DNA of 64,000 nt from Comamonas koreensis. GTDB taxonomy: Bacteria > Pseudomonadota > Gammaproteobacteria > Burkholderiales > Burkholderiaceae_C. Within the stretch, counting starts at the first letter, position 1; every line of letters begins with the position of its first letter. The DNA lies in the NCBI RefSeq assembly GCF_014076495.1, contig NZ_CP043575.1:2108001-2172000 (forward strand). Reading direction: 5' to 3'. A program made the translations under genes and the position numbers. The notes beneath the pieces are model-generated. The model had not been told where the DNA came from. It ran no database searches and saw only the letters and a list, made by a program, of their open reading frames with translations. Shown one piece after another: positions 9,216 through 18,368 of this stretch.

Positions 9216-10229
9216 CTAGGCCAGCGCCAGTGCGCGCAGGCAGGCCTGGCGGTGGGCGGGACCGCTGTCAGCGGCTTGCTCGGCATTGGCCGCTCCCAAC
9301 CGCAGTCCGTAGCGCAGGCCTTGCTGGTCGGCCATCAGCACCCAGGCGGTCAGGCGCGAGAGCTGGGCCTCTCGCTCTGCCAGGCCGCAGTGGCTGGCAT
9401 CGAGCCACAGGTCCTGCTGCGCCTGGTGCTGGTTGTCGCGCACGACGAAATGGCCACTGCCCGTGGCCAGCGAGGTCGCCGCTTTCTTCCAGACCACCAG
9501 CTTGAGCGGGTCGCCGCGCCGGTAGCTGCGCACGCCATCGAACTCCCCACTGCTGGCCCGCAGGCTGGTGCTGCTGCCGCTGCCGGCATCGGCCAGGCCC
9601 AAAGGCAAGGGGGGCGGGTGGGATTCGGGGCTGGGGTAGACCAGCGCTTTTTCAGTGGTTCTAAAGACGGTCCACATGCGAAAGACGCCGAGTGGAAAGC
9701 GGGTCTCGACCAGCACCGCAGGCAGGCTTTGGTAGCCGCGCTGCTGGGTCTGCGTGCTCAGTTGCATGGGGGTGGTGGCTTGGGGCGGGGCGTCCACCAG
9801 GCTCAGTTCATGGCCTTGGTAGTGGCGTATGCCCAGTGCATAGCGGGCGCGCCGGCTGGGGTTGTCCAGGCGCAGATCCAGACGCAGCGGCTGACCGGCA
9901 AATTGCGCCTCTGGGGCATGCAGCTCCAGCTGCAGACCCAGCAGATTGCGGTAGCCGATACCCACCGACACCAGCGCCGCGCCGGTGAGCATGAAGGTCA
10001 GCAAAAAGCCCAGGTTGAGCTGAAAGTTGATGCTGGTCACCAGCAGCACCAGCAAGGTGAGCGCCAGCATCCAACCGGCACGCGTGGGCAGCAGGTAGAG
10101 GTTGCGGCGGCTGATGGCATGGCGGCTGGCGCTGGGCAACTGGGCCAGCCACCACTGGCGCATGCGCTGGCCAAGCCGCTGAACAGGGCGGTTGCGGGGC
10201 TGCCCTGAAGCCGCTGGGGGCGCACTCAC
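9216..10229 (-). CDS. DUF58 domain membrane protein
   Basis: 337 residues with two adjacent membrane helices at about 50-95 and a cytoplasmic DUF58 region holding the family signature EFDGVRSYRRGDPLKLVVWK. DUF58 proteins contain a von Willebrand-like fold and are found beside MoxR ATPases and transglutaminase membrane proteins, forming a likely chaperone/assembly module. The start is GTG at 10229, one base after the moxR stop codon, which points to translational coupling. The function of the module is not established. Confidence 0.88.
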   Translation of the reverse strand: MSAPPAASGQPRNRPVQRLGQRMRQWWLAQLPSASRHAISRRNLYLLPTRAGWMLALTLLVLLVTSINFQLNLGFLLTFMLTGAALVSVGIGYRNLLGLQLELHAPEAQFAGQPLRLDLRLDNPSRRARYALGIRHYQGHELSLVDAPPQATTPMQLSTQTQQRGYQSLPAVLVETRFPLGVFRMWTVFRTTEKALVYPSPESHPPPLPLGLADAGSGSSTSLRASSGEFDGVRSYRRGDPLKLVVWKKAATSLATGSGHFVVRDNQHQAQQDLWLDASHCGLAEREAQLSRLTAWVLMADQQGLRYGLRLGAANAEQAADSGPAHRQACLRALALA

Positions 10230-10230
10230 G

Positions 10231-11151
10231 CTACTGCAGCGCCACGCTGTCCATCATCGCGCGCACCTGCTCGACCGCGCTGCGCCCCGAGGTGCTGACC
10301 GGCACCAGCCGGTGTGCGGTGGTCTGCGGCAGGATCGCCTGCACATCATCGGGCGCCACATAGTCGCGGCCCTGGATCAAGGCCTGCGCCTTGGCGGCCC
10401 GGATGAGGCCAATGCCCGCGCGCGGGGACAGGCCTTGCACAAACCACTGGCCCGAGCGCGTGGCAGCGATCAGCGCCTGCACATAGTGGATCAGTGCATC
10501 GCTGGCGCGCACGCTGGTCACTTCCTGCTGCAGGAACTTCAGCTCGACGGCCGAAGTGAGCGCAGGCAACTGGTTGGCGATGTCGCGGTGGCCCTGGCCG
10601 GCCAGCAGCTGGAACTCTGCCGCCTGGTCGGGGTAGCCCAGCGAGATACGCATCAAAAAGCGGTCGAGCTGGCTCTCGGGCAGCGCATAGGTGCCAAGCT
10701 GATCGAGTGGGTTCTGCGTGGCGATGACAAAGAAAGGCTGGGGCAGTGGGCGCGTGGCGCCTTCGACCGTGACCTGCTTTTCTTCCATCGCCTCCAGAAG
10801 CGCGCTTTGCGTCTTGGGGCTGGCGCGGTTGATCTCGTCGGCCAGCAAAACCTGGGTGAATACGGGGCCGGGATGAAACACAAAGGCCTGCTGCTCGCGC
10901 TCATAGACCGATACGCCGATCAAGTCGCTGGGCATCAGGTCTGCAGTGAATTGCACCCGCGCAAACTGCAGCCCCAAGGTGCGGGCCAGCGCATGCGACA
11001 GCGTGGTCTTGCCCACGCCCGGTACGTCTTCAATCAGCAGATGTCCTCCCGCCAGCAAACAAGTCAGACAATCCTGAACCTGCGCCGGTTTCCCCACAAT
11101 CACCGTGTTAAGCTGAGTCAATAATTTTTGTATGGTGTGCTGTGTCTGCAT
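10231..11151 (-). CDS. MoxR family AAA+ ATPase
   Basis: 306 residues. Walker A is VPGVGKTT (43-50) and Walker B VLLADEIN (101-108), followed by a sensor region FFVIATQNPLDQLGTYALPESQLDRF that is highly typical of the MoxR proper subfamily. These ATPases act as chaperones for vWA proteins, here probably the DUF58 protein directly downstream. I chose the ATG at 11151, which gives the usual MoxR N-terminus; an in-frame start at 11202 would run into the divergent gene. It opens the moxR-DUF58-tgpA(-mltB) operon and is transcribed away from the HDAC-like gene with only 43 bp between starts. Confidence 0.92.
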   Translation of the reverse strand: MQTQHTIQKLLTQLNTVIVGKPAQVQDCLTCLLAGGHLLIEDVPGVGKTTLSHALARTLGLQFARVQFTADLMPSDLIGVSVYEREQQAFVFHPGPVFTQVLLADEINRASPKTQSALLEAMEEKQVTVEGATRPLPQPFFVIATQNPLDQLGTYALPESQLDRFLMRISLGYPDQAAEFQLLAGQGHRDIANQLPALTSAVELKFLQQEVTSVRASDALIHYVQALIAATRSGQWFVQGLSPRAGIGLIRAAKAQALIQGRDYVAPDDVQAILPQTTAHRLVPVSTSGRSAVEQVRAMMDSVALQ

Positions 11152-11194
11152 ACCAGCACAATAAACGACAAAGGCAGTTAAGGAGACGAAAACT

Positions 11195-12148
11195 GTGTCC
11201 AAGACAGGTTATTTCAGCCACCGTGACTGTTGGCTGCACGACATGGGGCCTGCCCACCCGGAATGCGCTGCACGCCTGGATGCGATTGAAGACCGCTTGC
11301 TGATCACTGGGGTGGGGGATGCGTTGGAGCGGCGCGACGCCCCCAAGGCCAGCATGTCCGATCTGGAACTGGGCCATGAGCGCCTGCATATCGCATCGAT
11401 ACGCGGCCTGTCCGAGATGGCGGCCGATAACCAGGCCATTGGCGGCCCCGCAACCTTGATGCTGGACACCGACACTGCCGTCAACGGTGCCACCTGGAAT
11501 GCCGCGCTGCGGGCCTGCGGCGCAGCGTTGGCGGCCACCGATGCGGTCATCAGCGGCGAGATGGAAAACGCCTTTTGCGCCGTACGCCCGCCGGGCCACC
11601 ATGCCACGCGCAAGCAGGCCATGGGCTTTTGTTTTTTCAACAATGTCGCGGTGGCTGCCAAGTATGCGCTGATGCGCCACCAGCTCAAGCGCGTGGCGAT
11701 TGTCGACTTTGATGTGCACCACGGCAATGGCACCGAAGACATCTGCGCAGGCGACCCGCACATTCTGATGGTGGGCATATTCCAGCACCCGTTCTACCCG
11801 CATTCGGGCGACAAGGACCCGGCGGCCAATATGCTCAATGTGCCGGTGCCGGCATACACCAAGGGCATGGACATCCGCGAGATTGTCGAGACCTACTGGA
11901 TCCCGCGCCTCGAAGAGTTCAAGCCCGAGATGGTCTTCATCAGCGCCGGCTTTGATGCCCACCGCGAAGACGACATGGGCCAGCTGGGCATGGTCGAGGC
12001 CGACTACGCCTGGATCACCCACCGCATCAAGGACATTGCACGGCGCTTTAGCAAAGGCCGCATCGTCTCCTGTCTGGAAGGCGGCTATGTGATGACGCCG
12101 CTGGCAGCCAGTGTGGAAGCCCACATCCGCGTGCTCGCCGATCTGTAA
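11195..12148 (+). CDS. histone deacetylase family protein (acetylpolyamine / acyl-lysine amidohydrolase)
   Basis: 317 residues with the class II HDAC / acetylpolyamine amidohydrolase fold. Active-site elements are intact: RPPGHHA (H135/H136), DFDVHHGNGT with zinc ligands D173 and H175, and SAGFDAHRED with the third ligand D254. It hydrolyses an amide-bound acyl group; the substrate in bacteria is rarely known. The start is GTG at 11195 with AAGGAGA nine bases upstream. The crotonase gene starts 23 bp after its stop, so the two are likely cotranscribed. Confidence 0.92.
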   Translation: MSKTGYFSHRDCWLHDMGPAHPECAARLDAIEDRLLITGVGDALERRDAPKASMSDLELGHERLHIASIRGLSEMAADNQAIGGPATLMLDTDTAVNGATWNAALRACGAALAATDAVISGEMENAFCAVRPPGHHATRKQAMGFCFFNNVAVAAKYALMRHQLKRVAIVDFDVHHGNGTEDICAGDPHILMVGIFQHPFYPHSGDKDPAANMLNVPVPAYTKGMDIREIVETYWIPRLEEFKPEMVFISAGFDAHREDDMGQLGMVEADYAWITHRIKDIARRFSKGRIVSCLEGGYVMTPLAASVEAHIRVLADL

Positions 12149-12171
12149 ACACCTTTTGAGGACCCGGACCC

Positions 12172-12951
12172 ATGACGGACAGCAACTTGCTTGTGCACAG
12201 CCGCGATGCGCGCGGTGTGGTGACCTTGTGCATGAATGATGCGGCGCGCTTCAATGCGCTGGGCGATGAGATGCTGGCGGCCTTGCGCGCCGCGCTGGCG
12301 GCCATTGCGCAGGATCCATCGGTGCGGCTGGTGGTGCTGGCCGCGCAGGGCCGGGCCTTTTGCGCGGGCCACAACCTCAAGGACATGGCGGCCCACCCGG
12401 ACCGCGCCTGGTACCAGGACCTGTTCAACCGCTGCAGCCAGGTGATGATGGCGATCCAGAAGCTGCCGGTGCCCGTGATCGCACGTGTGCAGGGCATGGC
12501 GACTGCAGCCGGCTGCCAGTTGGTGGCGCAGTGTGACCTGGCCGTTGCCAGCAGCGAGGCGAGCTTTGCCACCAGCGGCATCCAGTACGGCCTGTTCTGC
12601 GCCACGCCCAGCGTGCCCCTGGTGCGCAACATGCCCATCAAGCAGGCGATGGAGATGCTGCTGACGGGCGAATTCATCAGTGCCGAGCAGGCGCTGGCCC
12701 AGGGCCTGGTCAACCGGGTGGCCGCGCCCGAGCAGCTCGATGCCGAGCTGGAAAAGCTGGTCGCGGCCATTGTCAGCAAACCCGCTGCGGCCGTGCGCAT
12801 GGGCAAGGCCCTCGTCTACCAGCAGCGCGAGCTGGGCATCGAAGCGGCCTACCAGGTGGCGAGCCAGTGCATGGCCTCCAACATGATGGACAGCAACGCG
12901 CAGGAAGGCGCGCAGGCCTTTGCGCAAAAGCGCAAGCCGGTCTGGTCCTGA
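12172..12951 (+). CDS. enoyl-CoA hydratase/isomerase family protein, ECHDC3-like
   Basis: 259 residues, crotonase fold. The CoA/oxyanion-hole segment AFCAGHNLKDM and the second loop RVQGMATAAGCQLVAQCDLAVA are present. The region that carries catalytic Glu144 in true hydratases (PEI..G..PG.GG) reads TSGIQYGLFCATPSVPL here, so that Glu is missing; this GLFC.TP form is typical of the ECHDC3 branch. Classical hydratase activity is therefore uncertain. GAGGA precedes the ATG. It follows the HDAC-like gene and may share its transcript. Confidence 0.88.
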   Translation: MTDSNLLVHSRDARGVVTLCMNDAARFNALGDEMLAALRAALAAIAQDPSVRLVVLAAQGRAFCAGHNLKDMAAHPDRAWYQDLFNRCSQVMMAIQKLPVPVIARVQGMATAAGCQLVAQCDLAVASSEASFATSGIQYGLFCATPSVPLVRNMPIKQAMEMLLTGEFISAEQALAQGLVNRVAAPEQLDAELEKLVAAIVSKPAAAVRMGKALVYQQRELGIEAAYQVASQCMASNMMDSNAQEGAQAFAQKRKPVWS

Positions 12952-13090
12952 ATCCCGCACGCATCCGGCAGGGCCAAGTCCGTCTAGGATGTCGGCCGGT
13001 CCTACAAACGCCAGCGCGCCATCGGTGATAGGGTACGAAACCAGCATATGCTCGCGCCTATGCTTTTTTTTGACTCTATGAGACCGGCGC

Positions 13091-14365
13091 ATGGATATCT
13101 TTGATCGTTTACTACAGGACTTTGAACAGGCCAGCACCTGGCAGGAGCTGGCTGTTCTCGTGATTTGCCTGGGCCTGGCCTGGTTGCTCACGCGCAGCTT
13201 TTACCGCCACCGCGACGATGGCAAGCCTTCAGTCTGGTTTGGCAAGACGGCCTGGGGCGGGGCGCTGTTTCCGCTGATGGCATTGCTGATGACGGCCGCT
13301 GCCCGCATGGTGGTGGAGCATTACCAGCCGGTGTTTTTGCTGCGGCTGGCGGTGCAGATTTTGCTGTCGCTGGCGGTGATTCGCCTGGTGGCCCGGGTGC
13401 TGGCCAAGACCTTTCCCAACTCCACCTTGGTGCGCCTGATCGAGCGGATTTTCTCGTGGCTGGCCTGGGGTGTGGCGGTGCTGGGCATCCTGGGTGTGCT
13501 GCCGCAGGTGATGGCCCAGCTCGATGCCGTGCAGTTCGCCTTTGGCAAGACGTCGATATCGGTGCTGGAGCTGTTCCAGGGGGCGATATCGGTGGGCATG
13601 GTGATGTTGGTGGTGCTGTGGATTTCGACCACCTTCGAGCAGCGCGTGATCGATGACATGGTCAAGGACCTGTCGATGCGCAAGATGGCCGTCAACCTCA
13701 CGCGCATGCTGCTGATCACGGTCGGCCTGCTGGTGGCGCTGTCACTGGTCGGGGTCGATCTGACGGCGCTGTCGGTGCTGGGCGGTGCCTTCGGGGTCGG
13801 CCTGGGCTTTGGCATGCAGAAGATCGCCTCCAACTATGTCAGCGGCTTTTTGGTGCTGATCGAGCGCGCCTTGCGCATTGGCGACAACGTGCGCGTTGAC
13901 GGTTTTGAAGGCCGCATCACTGACATCCGCACGCGCTACACGGTGATTCGCGCATCCAACGGGCGCGAATCGATTGTCCCCAATGAGACCTTGATCACCC
14001 AGCGGGTGGAAAACCTCACCGATGCCGACCAGAAGTTCAATCTGACCACCCAGATTGTCGTGGGCGCAGACAGCGATGTCGCGCAGGTGCGCGAGGTCTT
14101 GAAGAGCGCAGCACTGGCGCAGGCCCGGGTGCTGGAAAAGCCCGAACCCTCGGTGTTTCTGGTGAATTTCGCGCCCGACGGGCTGGAGTTCAGCCTGAGC
14201 TTTTACATCAACGATCCGATGAACGGCCAGGCCAATGTGAAGTCGGCGGTCAATATCGCCGTGCTCGAGGGCCTGCGCGCTGCCAGCATCGAGATTCCGT
14301 TCCCGCAACGTGTTTTGCATATCCAGAACAATAGCGGCGGTGCAATACCTGCCAGCCAGGGCTGA
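13091..14365 (+). CDS. MscS family mechanosensitive ion channel
   Basis: 424 residues. Five membrane helices are predicted (about 17-34, 50-70, 75-95, 112-137, 155-178) before the MscS core: a pore helix with the Gly/Ala pattern LGGAFGVGLGFGMQKIASNYVSG, then the beta domain (IGDNVRVDGFEGRITDIRTRYTVIRASNGRESIVPN) and a C-terminal alpha/beta domain. It should open under membrane tension and release solutes on osmotic downshift. It is longer than E. coli MscS (286 residues) because of extra N-terminal helices, as in the YbdG/YnaI-type channels. It appears monocistronic, with a terminator at 14447. Confidence 0.92.
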   Translation: MDIFDRLLQDFEQASTWQELAVLVICLGLAWLLTRSFYRHRDDGKPSVWFGKTAWGGALFPLMALLMTAAARMVVEHYQPVFLLRLAVQILLSLAVIRLVARVLAKTFPNSTLVRLIERIFSWLAWGVAVLGILGVLPQVMAQLDAVQFAFGKTSISVLELFQGAISVGMVMLVVLWISTTFEQRVIDDMVKDLSMRKMAVNLTRMLLITVGLLVALSLVGVDLTALSVLGGAFGVGLGFGMQKIASNYVSGFLVLIERALRIGDNVRVDGFEGRITDIRTRYTVIRASNGRESIVPNETLITQRVENLTDADQKFNLTTQIVVGADSDVAQVREVLKSAALAQARVLEKPEPSVFLVNFAPDGLEFSLSFYINDPMNGQANVKSAVNIAVLEGLRAASIEIPFPQRVLHIQNNSGGAIPASQG

Positions 14366-14446
14366 TGAACCGCCAACTTGTGCGGAAAATGGAGGCTGCT
14401 GCGCAGCGATGCGCCGATAATTGGTCGTTATGGCTCGTCTGGTCAT

Positions 14447-14471
14447 AAAAAAGCACGACCGTGCTGTTTTT
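14447..14471 (+). terminator. intrinsic terminator after the mscS-family gene
   Basis: AGCAC (14452-14456) and GTGCT (14461-14465) with a GACC loop, flanked by an A-run and followed by GTTTTTG. A short but conventional stem and U-run, 80 bp after the stop codon. Confidence 0.6.
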
Positions 14472-14567
14472 GTGCGATGATGGCCTGATCCATGCCCATG
14501 GCTGAGTGGCCGCGCCAACGCGCCGCCACTGGCGCAAACCTATTGAACAACTCAGGAGTCGAGGTTT

Positions 14568-15317
14568 ATGAAAGTACTGGTACCCGTCAAACGCGTGGTG
14601 GACTACAACGTCAAGGTGCGCGTCAAGAGCGATGGCTCGGGAGTGGACATTGCGAACGTGAAGATGTCGATGAACCCCTTTGATGAAATCGCGGTGGAAG
14701 AGGCCGTGCGTTTGAAGGAAAAGGGCGTGGTCACCGAGATCATCGCAGTGAGCTGCGGCGTGACCCAGTGCCAGGAGACGCTGCGCACGGCGATGGCCAT
14801 TGGTGCGGACCGCGCCATCCTGGTCGAAACGGCCGAAGAGCTGCAGCCGCTGGCGGTCGCCAAGCTCCTGAAGGCGCTGGTGGACAAGGAGCAGCCGGGC
14901 CTCGTGATCTGCGGCAAGCAAGCGATTGACGACGACGCCAACCAGACCGGCCAGATGCTGGCAGCGCTCGCTGATCTGCCCCAGGCCACGTTCGCCTCCA
15001 AGGTCGAGGTCGCTGGCGACAAGGTGAGCGTCACGCGCGAAGTGGACGGCGGTCTGGAGACCCTGTCTCTGTCCATGCCCGCTGTCATCACCACCGACCT
15101 GCGTCTGAACGAGCCGCGCTACGTCACCTTGCCCAACATCATGAAGGCCAAGAAAAAGCAGCTCGACACCGTCAAGCCCGAAGACCTGGGTGTGGACGTG
15201 AGCCCGCGCCTGAAGACCTTGAAGGTGCAGGAACCCGCCAAGCGCGGCGCCGGCGTGAAGGTCCCCGATGTGGCGACCCTGATCGACAAGCTCAAGAACG
15301 AAGCCAAAGTCATCTGA
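14568..15317 (+). CDS. etfB: electron transfer flavoprotein subunit beta
   Basis: 249 residues, the family norm. It binds AMP and pairs with EtfA to carry electrons from acyl-CoA dehydrogenases to ETF-quinone oxidoreductase. The N-terminus [31 protein letters not shown] and the beta-signature around [26 protein letters not shown] are visible. CAGGAG precedes the ATG. etfA follows after 43 bp, and an acyl-CoA dehydrogenase after that, which makes a functional fatty-acid oxidation unit. No ETF-QO gene is in the window. Confidence 0.96.
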   Translation: MKVLVPVKRVVDYNVKVRVKSDGSGVDIANVKMSMNPFDEIAVEEAVRLKEKGVVTEIIAVSCGVTQCQETLRTAMAIGADRAILVETAEELQPLAVAKLLKALVDKEQPGLVICGKQAIDDDANQTGQMLAALADLPQATFASKVEVAGDKVSVTREVDGGLETLSLSMPAVITTDLRLNEPRYVTLPNIMKAKKKQLDTVKPEDLGVDVSPRLKTLKVQEPAKRGAGVKVPDVATLIDKLKNEAKVI

Positions 15318-15360
15318 CCTTGACCCGACACCTGACACATTGAATGGAAAGACGATAGAC

Positions 15361-16293
15361 ATGACCGCTCTCGTTATTGCAGAACACGACAACCAAACGA
15401 TCAAGACCGCCACGCTCAACACCGTCACCGCAGCCCTGGCTTGCGGCGGCGATGTGCATGTGCTGGTAGCGGGCGAAGGGGCAGCAGCCGCAGCCCAGGC
15501 CGCAGCCCAGATCGCAGGCGTTGCCAAAGTCATCCTGGCCGATGGCCCGGCGCTGAAAGACGGCCTGGCCGAAAACCTGGCCGCGCAAGTGCTGGCCATT
15601 GCCGGCAACTACAGCCACATCCTGGCGCCAGCCACCGCCTCGGGCAAGAACGTGGCGCCACGCGTGGCAGCCAAGCTCGACGTCGCCCAGATCAGCGACA
15701 TCACCAAGGTGGTGAGCGCCGACACCTTCGAGCGCCCCATCTACGCGGGCAATGCCATTGCCACCGTGCAATCGATCGATGCCACCAAGGTCATCACCGT
15801 GCGCGGCACCGGCTTTGACGCCGCAGCGGCCACCGGCGGCTCGGCCTCGGTCGAGAACGCAGCAGCCGCCGCTGACAGCGGCAAGAGCAGCTTTGTGGGC
15901 CGCGAAGTGACCAAGAACGACCGCCCGGAACTCACGGCAGCGAAGATCATCGTCTCCGGTGGCCGGGCGCTGGGCAGCGCCGAGAAGTTCAACGAAGTGA
16001 TGACCCCGCTGGCCGACAAGCTGGGCGCGGCCATTGGCGCGAGCCGCGCAGCGGTGGATGCGGGCTACGCGCCCAACGACCTGCAAGTGGGCCAGACCGG
16101 CAAGATCGTCGCGCCCCAGCTGTATGTGGCAGCGGGCATCTCGGGCGCGATCCAGCATCTGGCCGGCATGAAGGACTCCAAGGTGATCGTGGCGATCAAC
16201 AAGGACGAAGAAGCGCCGATCTTCAGCGTGGCCGACTATGGCCTGGTGGCCGATCTGTTTGAGGCTGTGCCCGAGATGGCCAGCAAGCTGTAA
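15361..16293 (+). CDS. etfA: electron transfer flavoprotein subunit alpha
   Basis: 310 residues. The N-terminal domain I ([20 protein letters not shown]) and the C-terminal FAD-binding domain ([60 protein letters not shown]) are complete. I chose the ATG at 15361, seven codons into the open frame, because it matches the family N-terminus. It is cotranscribed with etfB and ends at a strong terminator. Confidence 0.96.
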   Translation: MTALVIAEHDNQTIKTATLNTVTAALACGGDVHVLVAGEGAAAAAQAAAQIAGVAKVILADGPALKDGLAENLAAQVLAIAGNYSHILAPATASGKNVAPRVAAKLDVAQISDITKVVSADTFERPIYAGNAIATVQSIDATKVITVRGTGFDAAAATGGSASVENAAAAADSGKSSFVGREVTKNDRPELTAAKIIVSGGRALGSAEKFNEVMTPLADKLGAAIGASRAAVDAGYAPNDLQVGQTGKIVAPQLYVAAGISGAIQHLAGMKDSKVIVAINKDEEAPIFSVADYGLVADLFEAVPEMASKL

Positions 16294-16380
16294 AAACGTG
16301 CCTGCAACCACCCCACGCCGCCACAGCATCCCGCTGACGCTGGATGTGAGGGGCAGCGTGGTGGTAGGCAAAAGCACATC

Positions 16381-16409
16381 AAGGCATCCCCTGGGGGATG
16401 CCTTTTTTT
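16381..16409 (+). terminator. intrinsic terminator after etfA
   Basis: AAGGCATCC (16381-16389) pairs with GGATGCCTT (16396-16404) around a small loop and runs into seven T residues. It separates etfBA from the acyl-CoA dehydrogenase gene, which therefore probably has its own promoter or depends on read-through. Confidence 0.85.
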
Positions 16410-16468
16410 GTGTGTGCGGCGCACCCGAACCACGAGCAATGACAAGACGATAAGACGAGGAGACAACG

Positions 16469-18262
16469 ATGAGCTACAAGGCACCTGTCAAGGACATGCT
16501 GTTTGCGATGGAGCACCTGGCCCGCATCGACCAGGTGGCACAGATCCCCGGTTTTGAAGAAGCGGGGCTGGAGACGGCGCAGGCCGTGCTGGAGGAATGC
16601 GCACGCTTTAACGAAGAGGTGGTGGCGCCGCTGAATGTGGTGGGAGACCTGCAGCCCTCGACCTGGAAGGATGGCCAGGTCAGCACCACGGCGGGGTTCA
16701 AGGAGGCCTTTGCGCAGTATGTGCAAGGCGGCTGGCAGGGCCTGCAGCACCCTGTGGATGCCGGCGGCCAGGGCTTGCCCAAGACGATTGGCGCGGCCTG
16801 CGTGGAGATGCTCAACAGCGCCAACATGAGCTTTGCGCTCTGCCCCTTGCTCACCGATGGCGCGATTGAGGCCTTGCTCACCGCCGGCAGCGATGCGCTG
16901 AAAACGACCTACCTGGACAAGCTGGTCTCCGGCCAGTGGACCGGCACGATGAACCTGACCGAGCCCCAGGCCGGCTCGGACCTGGCGCTGGTGCGCACAC
17001 GTGCCGAGCGGCAGGGCGATGGCAGCTACCAGGTCTTTGGCACCAAGATTTTCATCACCTACGGTGAGCACGACATGGCCGAGAACATCGTGCACCTGGT
17101 GCTGGCCCGGGTGGTGGGGGCGCCCGAGGGCGTCAAGGGCATCAGCCTGTTTGTGGTGCCCAAGTTCCTCGTCAATGCCGATGGCACGCTGGGCGCGCGC
17201 AACGATGTGCACTGCGTGAGCATCGAGCACAAGCTGGGCATCAAGGCCTCCCCCACCTGTGTGCTGCAGTATGGCGACCACGGTGGTGCCACCGGCTTCT
17301 TGGTGGGCGAAGAGAACCGGGGCCTGGAGTACATGTTCATCATGATGAACGCGGCCCGCTATGCCGTGGGCCTGCAGGGCGTGGCCATTGCCGAGCGGGC
17401 CTACCAGCAGGCAGCGGCCTTTGCCAAGGAGCGTGTGCAAAGCCGCCCGGTCGATGGCAGTGTGGCCGGCAGCGCCACCATCATCCACCACCCCGATGTG
17501 CGCCGCATGCTGATGACCATGCGCGCCTACACCGAAGGCTGCCGCGCGATGGCCTTGACGGCAGCTGCCGCCTTTGATGCCGCCCATGCCCATCCCGACC
17601 AGCAGGTGCGCCAGGACAACCAGGCGTTCTACGAATTCATGGTGCCGCTCATCAAGGGCTACAGCACCGAGATGAGCCAGGAGGTGACCAGCCTGGGCGT
17701 GCAGGTGCACGGCGGCATGGGCTTTATCGAGGAGACGGGCGCCGCCCAGCACTACCGCGATGCCAAGATTTTGACCATCTATGAAGGCACGACCGCCATC
17801 CAGGCCAATGACCTGGTGGGCCGCAAGACCGCGCGCGACGGCGGCCAGGCTGCGCGTGGCATCGCCAGCCAGATTGCGCAGACCGAGCAGGCGCTGAAGG
17901 CCAGCAGCTCGGGCGCTGCCCAGGCTTTTGTGCGTGCGCTGGCGCAGGCGCGGCAGGACTTTTTGGCCGTGGTCGACTACGTGGTGGCCGGCAGCAAGAC
18001 GGCGCCCAACGATGTGTTTGCGGCCAGCGTGTCGTATCTGATGCTGGCGGGCAATCTGGTGGCCGGTTGGCAGATGGGCCGGGCCTTGCTGGCAGCCGAG
18101 CAGCAACTGAGCCAAGGCGCGGGCGACAAGGCGTTTCTCGAAGCCAAGGTGACAACCGCGCATTTCTATGCCACGCATATTTTGGTAAAAACCTCGGCAT
18201 TGCGTGAAGAAATCCTGCATGGTGCGGCCCCGGTGATGGCGCTGCCGCAGGACAGCTTCTGA
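16469..18262 (+). CDS. acyl-CoA dehydrogenase with C-terminal extension (DmdC/FadE-like)
   Basis: 597 residues, about 200 longer than a standard acyl-CoA dehydrogenase. The core has TEPQAGSDLALVRT (164-177), the FAD region and the catalytic Glu E439 in IYEGTTAIQANDLVGRK; a C-terminal helical domain occupies about 470-590. This architecture is shared by P. aeruginosa long-chain dehydrogenases of the PA0506 type and by methylmercaptopropionyl-CoA dehydrogenase DmdC; chain-length preference cannot be read from sequence. CGAGGAGACAACG precedes the ATG. Its electrons would go to the EtfAB encoded directly upstream. Confidence 0.92.
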   Translation: MSYKAPVKDMLFAMEHLARIDQVAQIPGFEEAGLETAQAVLEECARFNEEVVAPLNVVGDLQPSTWKDGQVSTTAGFKEAFAQYVQGGWQGLQHPVDAGGQGLPKTIGAACVEMLNSANMSFALCPLLTDGAIEALLTAGSDALKTTYLDKLVSGQWTGTMNLTEPQAGSDLALVRTRAERQGDGSYQVFGTKIFITYGEHDMAENIVHLVLARVVGAPEGVKGISLFVVPKFLVNADGTLGARNDVHCVSIEHKLGIKASPTCVLQYGDHGGATGFLVGEENRGLEYMFIMMNAARYAVGLQGVAIAERAYQQAAAFAKERVQSRPVDGSVAGSATIIHHPDVRRMLMTMRAYTEGCRAMALTAAAAFDAAHAHPDQQVRQDNQAFYEFMVPLIKGYSTEMSQEVTSLGVQVHGGMGFIEETGAAQHYRDAKILTIYEGTTAIQANDLVGRKTARDGGQAARGIASQIAQTEQALKASSSGAAQAFVRALAQARQDFLAVVDYVVAGSKTAPNDVFAASVSYLMLAGNLVAGWQMGRALLAAEQQLSQGAGDKAFLEAKVTTAHFYATHILVKTSALREEILHGAAPVMALPQDSF

Positions 18263-18368
18263 GCGCCATGCCCCCACACAAAGCCCCCCGTGCGCCTGGG
18301 CCAAGGTGCACGGGGTCTGCGCCGCCCAAGCGACGCAGCAGGCTTTTGCCCTTTGAAGGAGACCTTGT

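Noticed and set aside
12172..12951. The crotonase as a damaged or mutated enoyl-CoA hydratase
   Set aside because: The GLFC.TP segment in place of the Glu loop is a regular trait of the ECHDC3 branch, so it is a family feature and not decay.
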